Source: Panonychus citri
Taxonomy: Eukaryota; Arthropoda; Arachnida; Trombidiformes; Tetranychidae
Length of the DNA: 64,000 bases
Direction: 5' to 3'
Assembly: GCF_014898815.1 (NCBI RefSeq)
Contig: NW_026515521.1
Location: forward strand, 248,001 to 312,000
A model generated the notes under the pieces. That model ran no database searches. It saw only the letters and a program-made list of their open reading frames with translations, and was not told the origin of the DNA. Below are positions 11,536-20,386 of the stretch, in pieces. How positions within the stretch are numbered: the first letter of the stretch is position 1; every line of letters starts with the position of its first letter. The position numbers and the translations under genes were made by a program.

Positions 11536-12324
11536 ATGGACTTAGATACAAGTGAACTAATTCTCAAATTAATTAAAGAAAATTTGTTAAATGAAACATT
11601 TATAAATTGGTTTAAAAATGATATTGAAACAATTCAACATATACTTTCAGCTATAATAAACAAAGATGCGGAAAAAGTTCTCGAAGAACAAAAAATGGAA
11701 GTGAATGTTATAACCGGTTTAATCGTGGTGACATCGTTCTTAGTACATCAATCACCACACAGCGAAGCCTCGACCGTATTACAAAAACTTGTTGACACCC
11801 TAATGGACAAATTAGCAGAGACTACAAGTGTTTCAAGCAGCTTAACCGAAGAGGAAGAACCATGGGTGGTTAACATTACATTAGAACATAAAAAGAAATT
11901 TAAATGGGAAATGCCAACTCACCTACAACATTTGGTAAAAAATAAATCAGTGGGTCCAAAGAAAACAGTATATGAATTTAAATCGCCCCTCATGAAATCG
12001 GAAATCGACGACATATTTAAAGAAAATAACCCTGAAATAACGATCAGCGCTCTTGATTGGTATATCATGGAAACACGACAAGAAATAAATAAACCACAAC
12101 AAATCGAAATAGAAATTTGGAAATCAAAGAAAGAAATACTAATCCATTTCTCAAAGAAAACACTTATCTTTATTAAGAATATTGAATTATATGAAGAAAT
12201 GAAGAAAAATAAAGGAATGATTGAAACTTGTGAAGGCCCAATATACTTTATTGGGAGAGCAAGAGTTAAACTCTGTAAAAATTGTAAGATAACCTATCAA
12301 GGTTACCATCAAATTCATGAATAA
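11536..12324 (+). CDS. ORFx of the composite retrotransposon, unknown function
   Basis: Open frame from ATG 11536, 262 residues, flanked by inverted copies of the 23-bp motif. The first third is predicted helical (LILKLIKENLLNETFINWFK and similar). The middle alternates short strands and helices (EPWVVNITLEHKKKFKW; QIEIEIWKSKKEILIHF), a layout loosely like the RNA-binding middle of LINE ORF1 proteins. The C-terminus has CKNCKITYQGYHQIHE, a C-x2-C-x8-H-x3-H pattern that could bind zinc. I recognise no family. It may be a second, diverged nucleic-acid-binding ORF of the element or a captured gene. Lys/Glu-rich, A-rich codons match ORF1 and ORF2. Confidence 0.6.
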   Translation: MDLDTSELILKLIKENLLNETFINWFKNDIETIQHILSAIINKDAEKVLEEQKMEVNVITGLIVVTSFLVHQSPHSEASTVLQKLVDTLMDKLAETTSVSSSLTEEEEPWVVNITLEHKKKFKWEMPTHLQHLVKNKSVGPKKTVYEFKSPLMKSEIDDIFKENNPEITISALDWYIMETRQEINKPQQIEIEIWKSKKEILIHFSKKTLIFIKNIELYEEMKKNKGMIETCEGPIYFIGRARVKLCKNCKITYQGYHQIHE

Positions 12325-12336
12325 AAATTAGATAAA

Positions 12337-12360
12337 GTGAAACCCGGATTTGGACTAACT
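12337..12360 (+). repeat. module-boundary motif, copy 2
   Basis: GTGAAACCCGGATTTGGACT plus AACT, inverted relative to copy 1. It occupies almost the whole 36-bp gap between the convergent stops of ORFx (12324) and the antisense USP gene (12361). Confidence 0.7.
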
Positions 12361-13913
12361 TTAATCAATGGAATCACAAACAGGTAACCAAGTAGGTTTA
12401 CCAGCTTGATAAAAAATAAGAGAACCCTCGTTGTATCTCTTCATGAGTTGAGGACAAGGGGGATAAACCTCACCATTGTTAACTTCAACATAACCAGTAG
12501 TAGTCAACATATTGAGACAGGTATGCCAACCATCACTGAAACGACCATTTTGCTCCTCCAAAAAACGATCACCAAGAGAATTACCAAAGAAATCCACCCA
12601 AACCCGATAAACGCTGCTGAAAGCCAATCGATGATACTCGATTTCAGCTCCGTTAAAATTAAGAATCATCGTTTGCTCCATCTCAATTTCAAAATTATCA
12701 TCATCCATTATTGGACCTTTTAAACTGATCACCAAAAGCTTAGGCAAATTAACAACTTTCAAATTCTTGAGAACTCGGTAAACTCCACCACAGACAGAAC
12801 CATTGACAATCTTGGGACAAGTCAGAGTCACATTTAAACCCCAGAAATCACAATTCAGAATCATCGAAGAAAGTTTCACTTTAGAAAGTTTATAACAGAG
12901 ATCACCAGGTAGATACAAAACAGGGAAACTGTACCTAAAACTCTGCTTTCCACAAGAACAAAAACGACAGAAAAAATCACCAGTAACAGTAAAGAAAAAA
13001 TTCTTACAGAAATTAGAATCATCGTTAGCCAACTTTCGCATCACATCCCGATAGAGAATATCCTCAGCTCCACCAGGAGTTCGATAAGAATTAGAACAAA
13101 AACTACTCAGATGAACAAGTAAATGAGTTTGTTGATCGTTCAACTCCAAATCATTCAAGGGTCTTTCCTTAACAGGCGGAAAATAAGGTCGATCGGGACT
13201 CATCTTTCGCTGGAGTTGGGGAGGAAAATTTCTGACACGAAAACCATCAACCATAGAAGCCTTGAAAAACTCTCGGTAAAAAGAATGAAGAACGTAAACC
13301 CAGAGCTGAGAACCCTCCGAAGGACCAGTGTCAGTAATGAGATTCTTAGTCTTGATAGGATTCTTCAAAACACCAACATTAACAGCACTTTCAGCGTCAA
13401 TGAACGAGTAGAAAAGTTGCTTTACGAATGGCACACAATGAAAAAGAGGAATTAAAGCCGAATTCAAAAAGCAATGACCTTGCCAATTAGGTAATACCAT
13501 AAGACGATTAGGCTAGAAAAGAAAACAGAATAGATTAGACAAGGTTAGCCCTAATCTGGGGTCACACTTACCATAATACTATCAGGCCTCGACTCAAGTA
13601 ATCGAGTGATGAAATTATAAACAGCAGCATCAACAGCTTTAGCAAACTTAGAATGACAACCAATACCTAAAAAAGGATCCTCGTCAAAACGAAAGTCAAT
13701 CCGAACCAAATAAACATTATCACCTTTAACAAATTTAATTCCATAAGATTGGGAAACAATCTTCAACCGACTGCCAAGTAAGCTACTGAACTCACGAACG
13801 AAAATTAATTTGGCTCCAACAACGAATTTTTTATCTTTATAAGCTCGATATAAATCTTCTTTCATTAATTGCCCAAGAGCAACAAATTTAAACTCTTTAG
13901 GAATAGTGGCCAT
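12361..13913 (-). CDS. antisense dsRBD-like/ubiquitin-specific protease fusion inside the retrotransposon
   Basis: Two exons, 13913-13572 (114 codons) and 13512-12361 (383 codons plus stop), joined in phase 0 over a 59-bp intron with donor ATG|gtaagt and acceptor tttctag. Exon 1 ends with a pattern like the C-terminal half of a dsRNA-binding domain: VYLVRIDFRF, then GIGCHSKFAKAVDAAVYNFI (compare G-x-G-x-S-K-K-x-A-K-x-x-A-A). Exon 2 is a USP/UCH fold: Cys box NWQGHCFLNSALIPLF (Cys near residue 128, oxyanion Asn five residues before); zinc-finger cysteines FFCRFCSCGKQSF and CPKIVNGSVCGG; VVNLPKLLVISLKG, matching L-P-x-x-L-x-x-x-L-K-R; and a C-terminal region with GWHTCL, NNGEVYPP and SLIFYQ, where the His and Asn/Asp of the triad would sit. 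Family role: removal of ubiquitin from proteins. Activity and the dsRBD assignment are inferences; the USP fold is well supported. Confidence 0.78.
13544..13565 (-). repeat. module-boundary motif, copy 3 (inside the USP intron)
   Basis: Plus strand GTTAGCCCTAATCTGGGGTC plus AC; 17 of 22 positions match copy 1 in the same orientation. It lies within the 59-bp intron, between the dsRBD-like exon and the protease exon. Confidence 0.5.
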
Positions 13914-13991
13914 TTTCAAATGATGTAACTAAAAGAGAAGAAACAAAAAGAGAAAAGGTTGCTTAGCAACAAATAACCGGGAAACAACAAA
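13914..13991. promoter_or_regulatory. divergent spacer between antisense USP gene and ORF2
   Basis: 78 bp separates the ATG of the minus-strand gene (13913) from the ATG of ORF2 (13992). It contains the short palindrome ttgcttagcaa. Any promoter for the antisense gene must lie here or inside ORF2. Confidence 0.35.
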
Positions 13992-16900
13992 ATGAGTAAT
14001 TTTAAAATTGTGCACCAAAACGTACATAAAAACAATAAATTAACCGAAGAGATAATTAATAAAACCTTAAATGGAGAATATACAATCTTCTCGATCTCCG
14101 AGCCAAATGAAAAAGCCTTGAACGACCACTTCAACACAAGAGGAATGTACTGGAACGGTGAACAGTCAATCGTAATATCTGACCACATGGAGACACACCA
14201 AATAAGACCAAACTGCTCGGATGTGGTGATAGTTGAAATACCATCCAACTCATTAACGGTAATCGCAGCTTACATAAGACCATGGAAAAATAATTCAACG
14301 GATATAACAACCACAATTGTTGCAGCAATCAACGAAAGCAAATACGAGAACATCATCGTAATGGGAGACTGGAATGTTTCACTTCCGTATTGGCAAAAAA
14401 CGACAGAAAACCACAAAGAATCAAGAAATCCAATTTATCGTCCAATAATCGAAACATTAACAAAAAAGAAAATCATCCCGTTCACCACAGAGCTGGAAAG
14501 AACATATAAATACACAAATTGGGTTATCGACATGATTTTCCTCAAGGAAACACTACCACCAAAGAAAATAATGACGGAAGAAAATGAATCTGATCATCTA
14601 CGAATAAGCTGTGAATGCTTAATAGAAAAGAAAACAAAATCAATACCAACAATTAAAGTCAAACAATTTGGTAACTGGAAGTTGAAACCGATAATATGGA
14701 AAGACGATCAACAGTGGGGGAAAAATCATCAATTAGTTAAACGCTGCCATGAAATTGTTCATTTTCCAGATGATCATGCGAGATGGATAAATCAAAGCAA
14801 AAAGAAAAACAAATTCAGAAGATTACTCAAGGAAAGGAAACAGCTAAGAAGAAGAAATTGTCCTCAAGACGAACCACGACTTAGTCAATTAACATCTGAA
14901 ATAGAAAAGAAAAGAGGAAAATTCAGATTAAAACAAGCATTCAAATCAAAGGACTCCAGAGAACTTTGGAAAACAATTAAGAAATACCTACTAGCACCAG
15001 ATAGACAGATAGATTGGTCAGATCCAACAGCAGCAACAAGTAAAGATGAATGGCTAGCACCGTTCACCACAAACAAACCAAAATTAATCGATAATTTCAC
15101 GCCAATTGAAGGAAAATTAACAGAATACGAAAAAAATTTCATCAAGAAAGGTAAAGCGAAATCATCAAGCCTTAGCGCCGATAATTTCAATGTGACAACC
15201 TGGAACAGATTCAAAGAAGAAAACAAAGAAGCAATTATGGAAGTAATTGAGTTAATAATGAAACAATCTCACATACCGAATAAACTTACCATTTTCGGCT
15301 GCGGTTTCGTACCAAAACCTAATGGGAAGGTAAGAATGGTGAGATCACCATCGTACCTACTTAAAATCATCGACTCAATACTCGCACACAGACTACAAGC
15401 AATAGCAAATGAATACTTACTGCCGAATACCCAATTTGGATTCCTAAAGAGAAAATCAAGAGAAGAATTAATCAGAATATTATTACAACCAGAAATAAGA
15501 AATAGATCAAAGATAATTCAATTAGACATGGCAACAGCGTTTGACACGGTCAGCCTAACACCAATCCGCGGTCGGCTGACCAATGCCTTAGGCCAATCGA
15601 CAATGAATCTAATTGACTCAATGAATAATAACCATTGGTACACCTACTACGAAAACAAAAAGAAATTGTATCACAAATCGAAATCGGAAATAGCCCAAGG
15701 AACTTCAGTGGGACCACTGTTATTTATTTTCGCATTGGATCATTGCATAAGGAAGTGGTGGTCACAAGGCATTAAAATATACGCATTCGCCGATGACCTT
15801 ACAGTTGTCCTTGACCCAGAAAGCAACACATCAAATATACTCGATATAATCCAAAGTGACTTGAAAGAAATCAACCTAAAGTTGAACAGAGAAAAAACAA
15901 AAGAAATAGAAATCAATGATAAAGGGATGTTTGAAATAGTGGGATTCAAATATTCAAGAGCTGAAGTAACAATTAATACTCTTAAAAAACAATTTAACCA
16001 AGAAATCACCGATAAAACATATGATCGAAGGAAAATAAGATGGCCATGTATTCGATATCTACCTACAAAGATAAGAAAAATGTTGATAAATGCATATCTA
16101 TGGCCGGAACTGTATAAATTCATGCCATTGGCGATCCAGAGCAGAATACCAGAATACCAAATTTACGAAGCGATTGGAACCGCAATCAATAGTTTCCTGG
16201 GAGAGAAAAGAAAGTCGAGATGGACGTACTGGATCATCGATGAATTACCATTATGGCCAGAAAACTACAAAATTGAACAAAAAATATGGGAAAAAGAAAT
16301 TAATGGAGAAATAATACCAAGAAAGTGGATAGCGGTGGACAAATTGACAACCAAAATCAACACAAACCCAACACATGTAATCAAATACAAAACGATTCCA
16401 GGGAAAAAACCAAAAATCAAAATCATTCACAACAACAGTGAAAAAATATGGCAATTTAGTTACGAGAACGAAATCCAATCAAAATGGGAACTCGAAATAA
16501 TAGCGCTGGATGTCATCTTGAGCGTTTGGGGAAGAACAGGGATTACGATCACATTATCAGAATTGGCCACGAGATACTTTGAATCAGAATCAAACTTTGG
16601 GTTGGATATACGAAACACATTAAGCCGTCAAGGAGAATGGACATTGAAGATGAATGAACCGGAACAAGAAGAGTGGTGGACAAGGGAAATCGGATGGGAC
16701 GTACCTTGTCCCCAAAGACCAGAAACAGCTATGAAACAAAGAAAAGAAATAAAAGAAAAAGAAAAACAAACAACAAAAGAGACATTTGAAAAATCACCAT
16801 CAACAATAAATCAATTAAATGTAAAACTGGGAAAAAAGCTAAATACTTACCAGAAAATAACGATCCAAAGGCTGACACAACAGAGAATAGCAGTTAAATG

Positions 16901-17096
16901 TTGCAACAAAATCCGACCGACCATGAAACATAGATATTTCACCTGCCCATGGATAACCAATAATTACCCAACAATTGTTCAAACACTAAAAAAAGAAGTA
17001 CACAAATGGTCGAAAAAAGAAATTGAAATGTTAAAGGAGATAATAGAAATTAGAAACAATTATGATGAAGCTTATAAATTGATTTGTGACGGTTGA
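13992..17096 (+). CDS. retrotransposon ORF2: APE-type endonuclease and reverse transcriptase
   Basis: 1034 residues, uninterrupted. Endonuclease: an Asn box near the start (IVHQNVHKN), catalytic Glu in ISEPNE (Glu37), GDWN at about 125-128, YTNWVIDMIF and SDHLRI, all expected of apurinic-like LINE endonucleases. Reverse transcriptase: FGFLKRKSREELI, LDMATAFDTVS (first catalytic Asp, about residue 515), QGTSVGPLLF and the AFADDLTVVL box (Asp pair at about 600). A Cys/His cluster near the C-terminus (CCNKIRPTMKHRYFTC) is typical of R1/Jockey-group elements. No RNase H is seen. Key catalytic residues are present, so the element could be recent and active. Clade placement (R1-like) is by motif impression only. 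Confidence 0.9.
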   Translation: MSNFKIVHQNVHKNNKLTEEIINKTLNGEYTIFSISEPNEKALNDHFNTRGMYWNGEQSIVISDHMETHQIRPNCSDVVIVEIPSNSLTVIAAYIRPWKNNSTDITTTIVAAINESKYENIIVMGDWNVSLPYWQKTTENHKESRNPIYRPIIETLTKKKIIPFTTELERTYKYTNWVIDMIFLKETLPPKKIMTEENESDHLRISCECLIEKKTKSIPTIKVKQFGNWKLKPIIWKDDQQWGKNHQLVKRCHEIVHFPDDHARWINQSKKKNKFRRLLKERKQLRRRNCPQDEPRLSQLTSEIEKKRGKFRLKQAFKSKDSRELWKTIKKYLLAPDRQIDWSDPTAATSKDEWLAPFTTNKPKLIDNFTPIEGKLTEYEKNFIKKGKAKSSSLSADNFNVTTWNRFKEENKEAIMEVIELIMKQSHIPNKLTIFGCGFVPKPNGKVRMVRSPSYLLKIIDSILAHRLQAIANEYLLPNTQFGFLKRKSREELIRILLQPEIRNRSKIIQLDMATAFDTVSLTPIRGRLTNALGQSTMNLIDSMNNNHWYTYYENKKKLYHKSKSEIAQGTSVGPLLFIFALDHCIRKWWSQGIKIYAFADDLTVVLDPESNTSNILDIIQSDLKEINLKLNREKTKEIEINDKGMFEIVGFKYSRAEVTINTLKKQFNQEITDKTYDRRKIRWPCIRYLPTKIRKMLINAYLWPELYKFMPLAIQSRIPEYQIYEAIGTAINSFLGEKRKSRWTYWIIDELPLWPENYKIEQKIWEKEINGEIIPRKWIAVDKLTTKINTNPTHVIKYKTIPGKKPKIKIIHNNSEKIWQFSYENEIQSKWELEIIALDVILSVWGRTGITITLSELATRYFESESNFGLDIRNTLSRQGEWTLKMNEPEQEEWWTREIGWDVPCPQRPETAMKQRKEIKEKEKQTTKETFEKSPSTINQLNVKLGKKLNTYQKITIQRLTQQRIAVKCCNKIRPTMKHRYFTCPWITNNYPTIVQTLKKEVHKWSKKEIEMLKEIIEIRNNYDEAYKLICDG

Positions 17097-17183
17097 ACAT
17101 ATGACCGCTCGAGGGCAGCACTTTGAGGCTGCTCAGTTGTATGACGACCGTAAGGGTCAATTGAGTTTCTCTCAATAAAATGG
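17097..17183 (+). terminator. 3' UTR of the retrotransposon with stem-loops and polyadenylation signal
   Basis: Two possible stem-loops: GCAGC-actttgag-GCTGC (about 17115-17132) and GACC-gtaag-GGTC (about 17146-17158). They are followed by AATAAA at 17175-17180. In non-LTR elements the 3' RNA structure is commonly what the reverse transcriptase recognises. Confidence 0.5.
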
Positions 17184-17488
17184 GTTACACAAAGAAGAGT
17201 GAAGTGAAGTTTTAGAATCAATCAATTGTGGTTAATTTAATTTCTTTTTCTTCTAAATTCTCAATTGTTCATCATCGAATTCTTATTTAATTATTTTCTA
17301 TTTAAATTGAAGTGCATTTTATTCGCCATTGTTTCAACTACATTTTTCTTGTTTTCTCTGTCAACGTTTTTTTCTCTTCTCTTCTCTTCTTCTTCTTTCT
17401 CGCCTTAACCTTCTCTTTTTCTTCTTCTTCTTCTTTGTTTTTGTTTTCTTGTTTCTTGTAAGGAAACCAAAAGAGAAAAAAAAAGGAT
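17184..17488 (+). promoter_or_regulatory. promoter / 5' UTR of the SR-type splicing factor
   Basis: Pyrimidine-rich sequence (CTT/TTC runs, 17340-17460) immediately upstream of ATG 17489. No TATA box stands out. The purine context at the start codon (aggatATGA) is acceptable. Confidence 0.4.
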
Positions 17489-18337
17489 ATGACTTATGCT
17501 CGAAACAGAGTTTTCATTGGTGGTATCTCATCATCAACCTCTAAAGATGAAATTGAAAGAGAATTTTCTAAATATGGAAGACTCAATTCTGTTTGGGTTG
17601 CCCAAAATCCTCCTGGATTTGCTTTTGTTGAATATGAGGATGGTAGAGACGCCCAAGAAGCTGTTAAACAATTGAATGGAACTGCTCTTTTCGATGATAA
17701 TAAAGTAAGTTCTATTTCTTCTTTGGGTGTTTCAATTCCTTCGCTGTTGAAAACAAATTATTTTGCTTATTTTTTCCTCTCATTCAATTCAACATCTTCA
17801 ATTATATTGTGTTTATCTTCTTAACAAAAAAAGGTTCGTGTTGAACATTCTCGAGATCGACCTTCAGGTCGAGGTAGATCTGATCGAGGCTCTGGACGGA
17901 CTTTAGGTAAATGAATAATATTTTCTTCTTCTCCATTTGTAATCCATGTTGTTAACATTACTGATTTGGAATCAACATTTTCCCCATTACATCTTCAACT
18001 GCGTATTAATTACACTTTCTTTTAACATAAAAACCATGTTCTTCTCCATGGATTCTCAGGGTCTCGGGGTCGCGGTGGATCAGGAGGTGGTAGCTTCAGC
18101 CGTGGAGGTGGAAGCAGCTTCCGTAGCTCTCGAGGCGGCGGAAGTTTCCGTGGTAATTCAGGTGGAAGTGGAGGAAGCTCTAGCCGATACTCTGATAGCC
18201 GTAATGGTAGTAGTAGTCGGTATGGATCTTCTTCCTCTTCTTCAAAAGACAAATATGGATCCAGTGGTGGTGGATCTTCAAGCTACAGCAGTTATCGTAG
18301 CAGATCACCAATCGGCCATAGCAGTTCAAGATACTAA
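17489..18337 (+). CDS. SR-family splicing factor, SRSF3/7- or Rsf1-like
   Basis: Three exons, 17489-17704, 17834-17906 and 18060-18337, all with GT-AG junctions and consistent phases; 188 residues. One N-terminal RRM (residues 7-77): RVFIGGISSSTSKDEIEREF, then KYGRLNSVWVAQNPPGFAFV, the RNP1 context typical of SRSF3/SRSF7 and fly Rbp1/Rsf1, then VRVEHSRDRPSGRG across the first splice. The C-terminus is a Gly/Ser/Arg-rich tail (RGRGGSGGGSFSRGGG, SRYSDSRNGSSSRYG, YRSRSPIGHSSSRY) with few true RS dipeptides, which leans towards the Rsf1 type (splicing repressor) over a classical RS-domain protein. Acts in nuclear pre-mRNA splicing. The second intron (153 bp) contains pyrimidine tracts before ttctcag. 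Confidence 0.88.
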
Positions 18338-20386
18338 AAGTTTCATTTCTTTCCTGTTCCTGCTGTGCAACAAAACAAAACAAAAAAACACAAACAAACA
18401 TACACACACACATGTAAACACATAGTGTTCGCATACTTAACACTTATACACATACACATGCAACATACACTCATACCTACATACACACACTTACCAACTA
18501 CATCTCCAACAACAACAACAACAACAACAACCATAAATATAAAGCGCAAGCTTTGCGTATGAAAGCATTTCTTTTCTCTTCATATTCTCCACTCAAGATT
18601 TTTTTTCTGTGACTGGGTTCAAAAGTGTAGACCGCGAATATCTCGTTCATAATGGTGTTTTCATTGAAACACACAAAACAAAAAAATTACCGGATCATTC
18701 TAATCATCTATTCTGGAAATGGAATCTAATTGTCCAGTAACAACAACAACAGCAACAACTACAACTACAACAAACAAATGAATGAATCGACGACGACTAC
18801 GACGACGACGAAAACAAAACCCACAATCGCCACAAATAACATCGCAATTGGGAAAACACTACATTCAAAAAGAAAACATCATTAACCTCTATCTGTCTAT
18901 TTTTCATTTTACCGACTCTCTCTTTCTCCATTTCCTTCAATCAAATCAAAAAAATTTCAAAAATGATTCAAATGATTCGCATCTGCATGGATTTATTCAC
19001 GACTTTTAATTCAATCCCCAAATAAATACACAATCACAAACACATCTCAACACAATCAATAACACAAATCAACCAGAGACGAAGTCCATTCAGAAAATCA
19101 GAAATCATGAAAAAACCTTCTCCCCCGGTTTCTAATCGTCGCTAATCAAAGTTATCCTATTCATTGGTTAATCGTCAATTTATAAATTCAAAGTGTTTTA
19201 AGAAATTGAAAGAGTAAGAAATTCTAATCCAATTTAGCCAAGCAAGAAACTGAATCTCGAAAGCAAAGCAAAAGAAAAATTGATCGAACTGAGAAAAGAT
19301 CAACTTAATTATCCTGATTATCCTTTTGGTGTTTTCTTCTTGTTGATCACAATTTAAAAAGAAAAATGAAACTCATTAGTCAATCAAATGAAATTATAAA
19401 ATTAATTCCAATTCATTAACGACGTTCACATTCACACAATCAAAGAAATTTAATTTCCCATGAATTCATCTGATTCTCTAGTCAAATCAAATTAACAAAT
19501 CAGATGGAGAAAAGAAAAGGAGTTAAATTGTCGAAACATTGAAAAAGAAGAAAATTAATTTTCACAATCAATTAATTACCAGAGAATTGATTTGTTATAC
19601 TCTGTAAGTCTCAATGTTCACATAATTGGACAATTAATGGAGATGATTTAACCTGATTGAAAATGAGAGATTCGTTAATTGTAATTGTTTTTCCTACTCA
19701 ATTCCATGGTTACAATTAATTATCAAGGTAAGTCGATTATTTAATTTTTATATTTCCTCTTCAATTTTCCACTAACAGTCAAACAATTAGTCTAACAATT
19801 AACTCTCGCCATTAACGGAGCCATTTCCATCTCTCCAATTAACTGAATTAACAGTTGATTACATTTTATTATTAATTCTCTTTCTAATTACAACCAATTC
19901 TGTTCTGTAAATGTGGCAATGGTTACAATTAACTCTCACATTACATGGAGTGGGTTCTATGTAGAGAGAGAGAGAGGAGGATGGATGATGATGATGTTGA
20001 TTACATTTTGCAAGAGAAAATAGACAGACAGAGGAATAGACAGAGAAAGTAGAAAGGAAAAAAAGAAAGACAGATAAGTAGAAAGAGAAGATTTTGATTC
20101 TTTTTTCTTCTCTCTTTTTTTTCTGGTTTTCTAAAGAATATTTTGTCTACGCTGACTCCAAACTTCTCTCTTTATCTTTGCAAAGTAAATTGTCTCATTT
20201 TCTCTTCATTTAAGTTTAATTGTCAACACAATTCTGCTAATTGTTATCAATCATTGTTCCTTCCTCATCAATTGTCATCAAAGTTTAATTAGTAAATTCT
20301 AATTCGTTAAGTTTTATGTTTGTTTACCTTCACATTTTCATGTTGTAAACTTTGTTGGTTAATCTCTGGACTCCAGTGAAAAAGAA
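18338..20386 (+). other. 3' UTR of splicing factor and intergenic DNA before ERGIC1
   Basis: Long, microsatellite-rich 3' UTR: ACACAT/CA tracts 18400-18500, CAA run 18510-18530, CAA/ACG runs 18738-18810, then AATAAA-type signals near 19022. From about 19100 it is AT-rich intergenic DNA with a GA run and GAT triplets at 19962-20000. No gene seen. Confidence 0.5.

Larger units (their letters stand above)
9900..17183 (+). mobile_element. composite non-LTR (LINE, R1-like) retrotransposon carrying an antisense deubiquitinase gene
   Basis: Plus-strand order: GC-richer 5' UTR (about 9900-10112), ORF1 with CCHC knuckles, unknown ORFx, ORF2 with APE endonuclease and reverse transcriptase, and a 3' end with stem-loops and AATAAA. 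Between ORFx and ORF2, on the minus strand, lies a two-exon gene for a dsRBD-like/USP protein. Coding density is very high from 10113 to 17096, with gaps mostly under 120 bp, so the parts look like one unit rather than independent host genes. Boundaries are inferred: 5' from the change in composition near 9900, 3' from the AATAAA at 17175-17180. No poly(A) or simple-repeat tail is evident. It sits between GOT2 and a splicing-factor gene without disrupting either. Confidence 0.75.

Noticed and set aside
13551..13571. Apparent separate small protein ending at 13551
   Set aside because: The last six codons and stop are the start of an intron (gtaagt); the exon joins in phase to the USP exon.
18782..19009. 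Open frame in the 3' UTR of the splicing factor
   Set aside because: Starts in an ACG/CAA microsatellite and has no conserved features.
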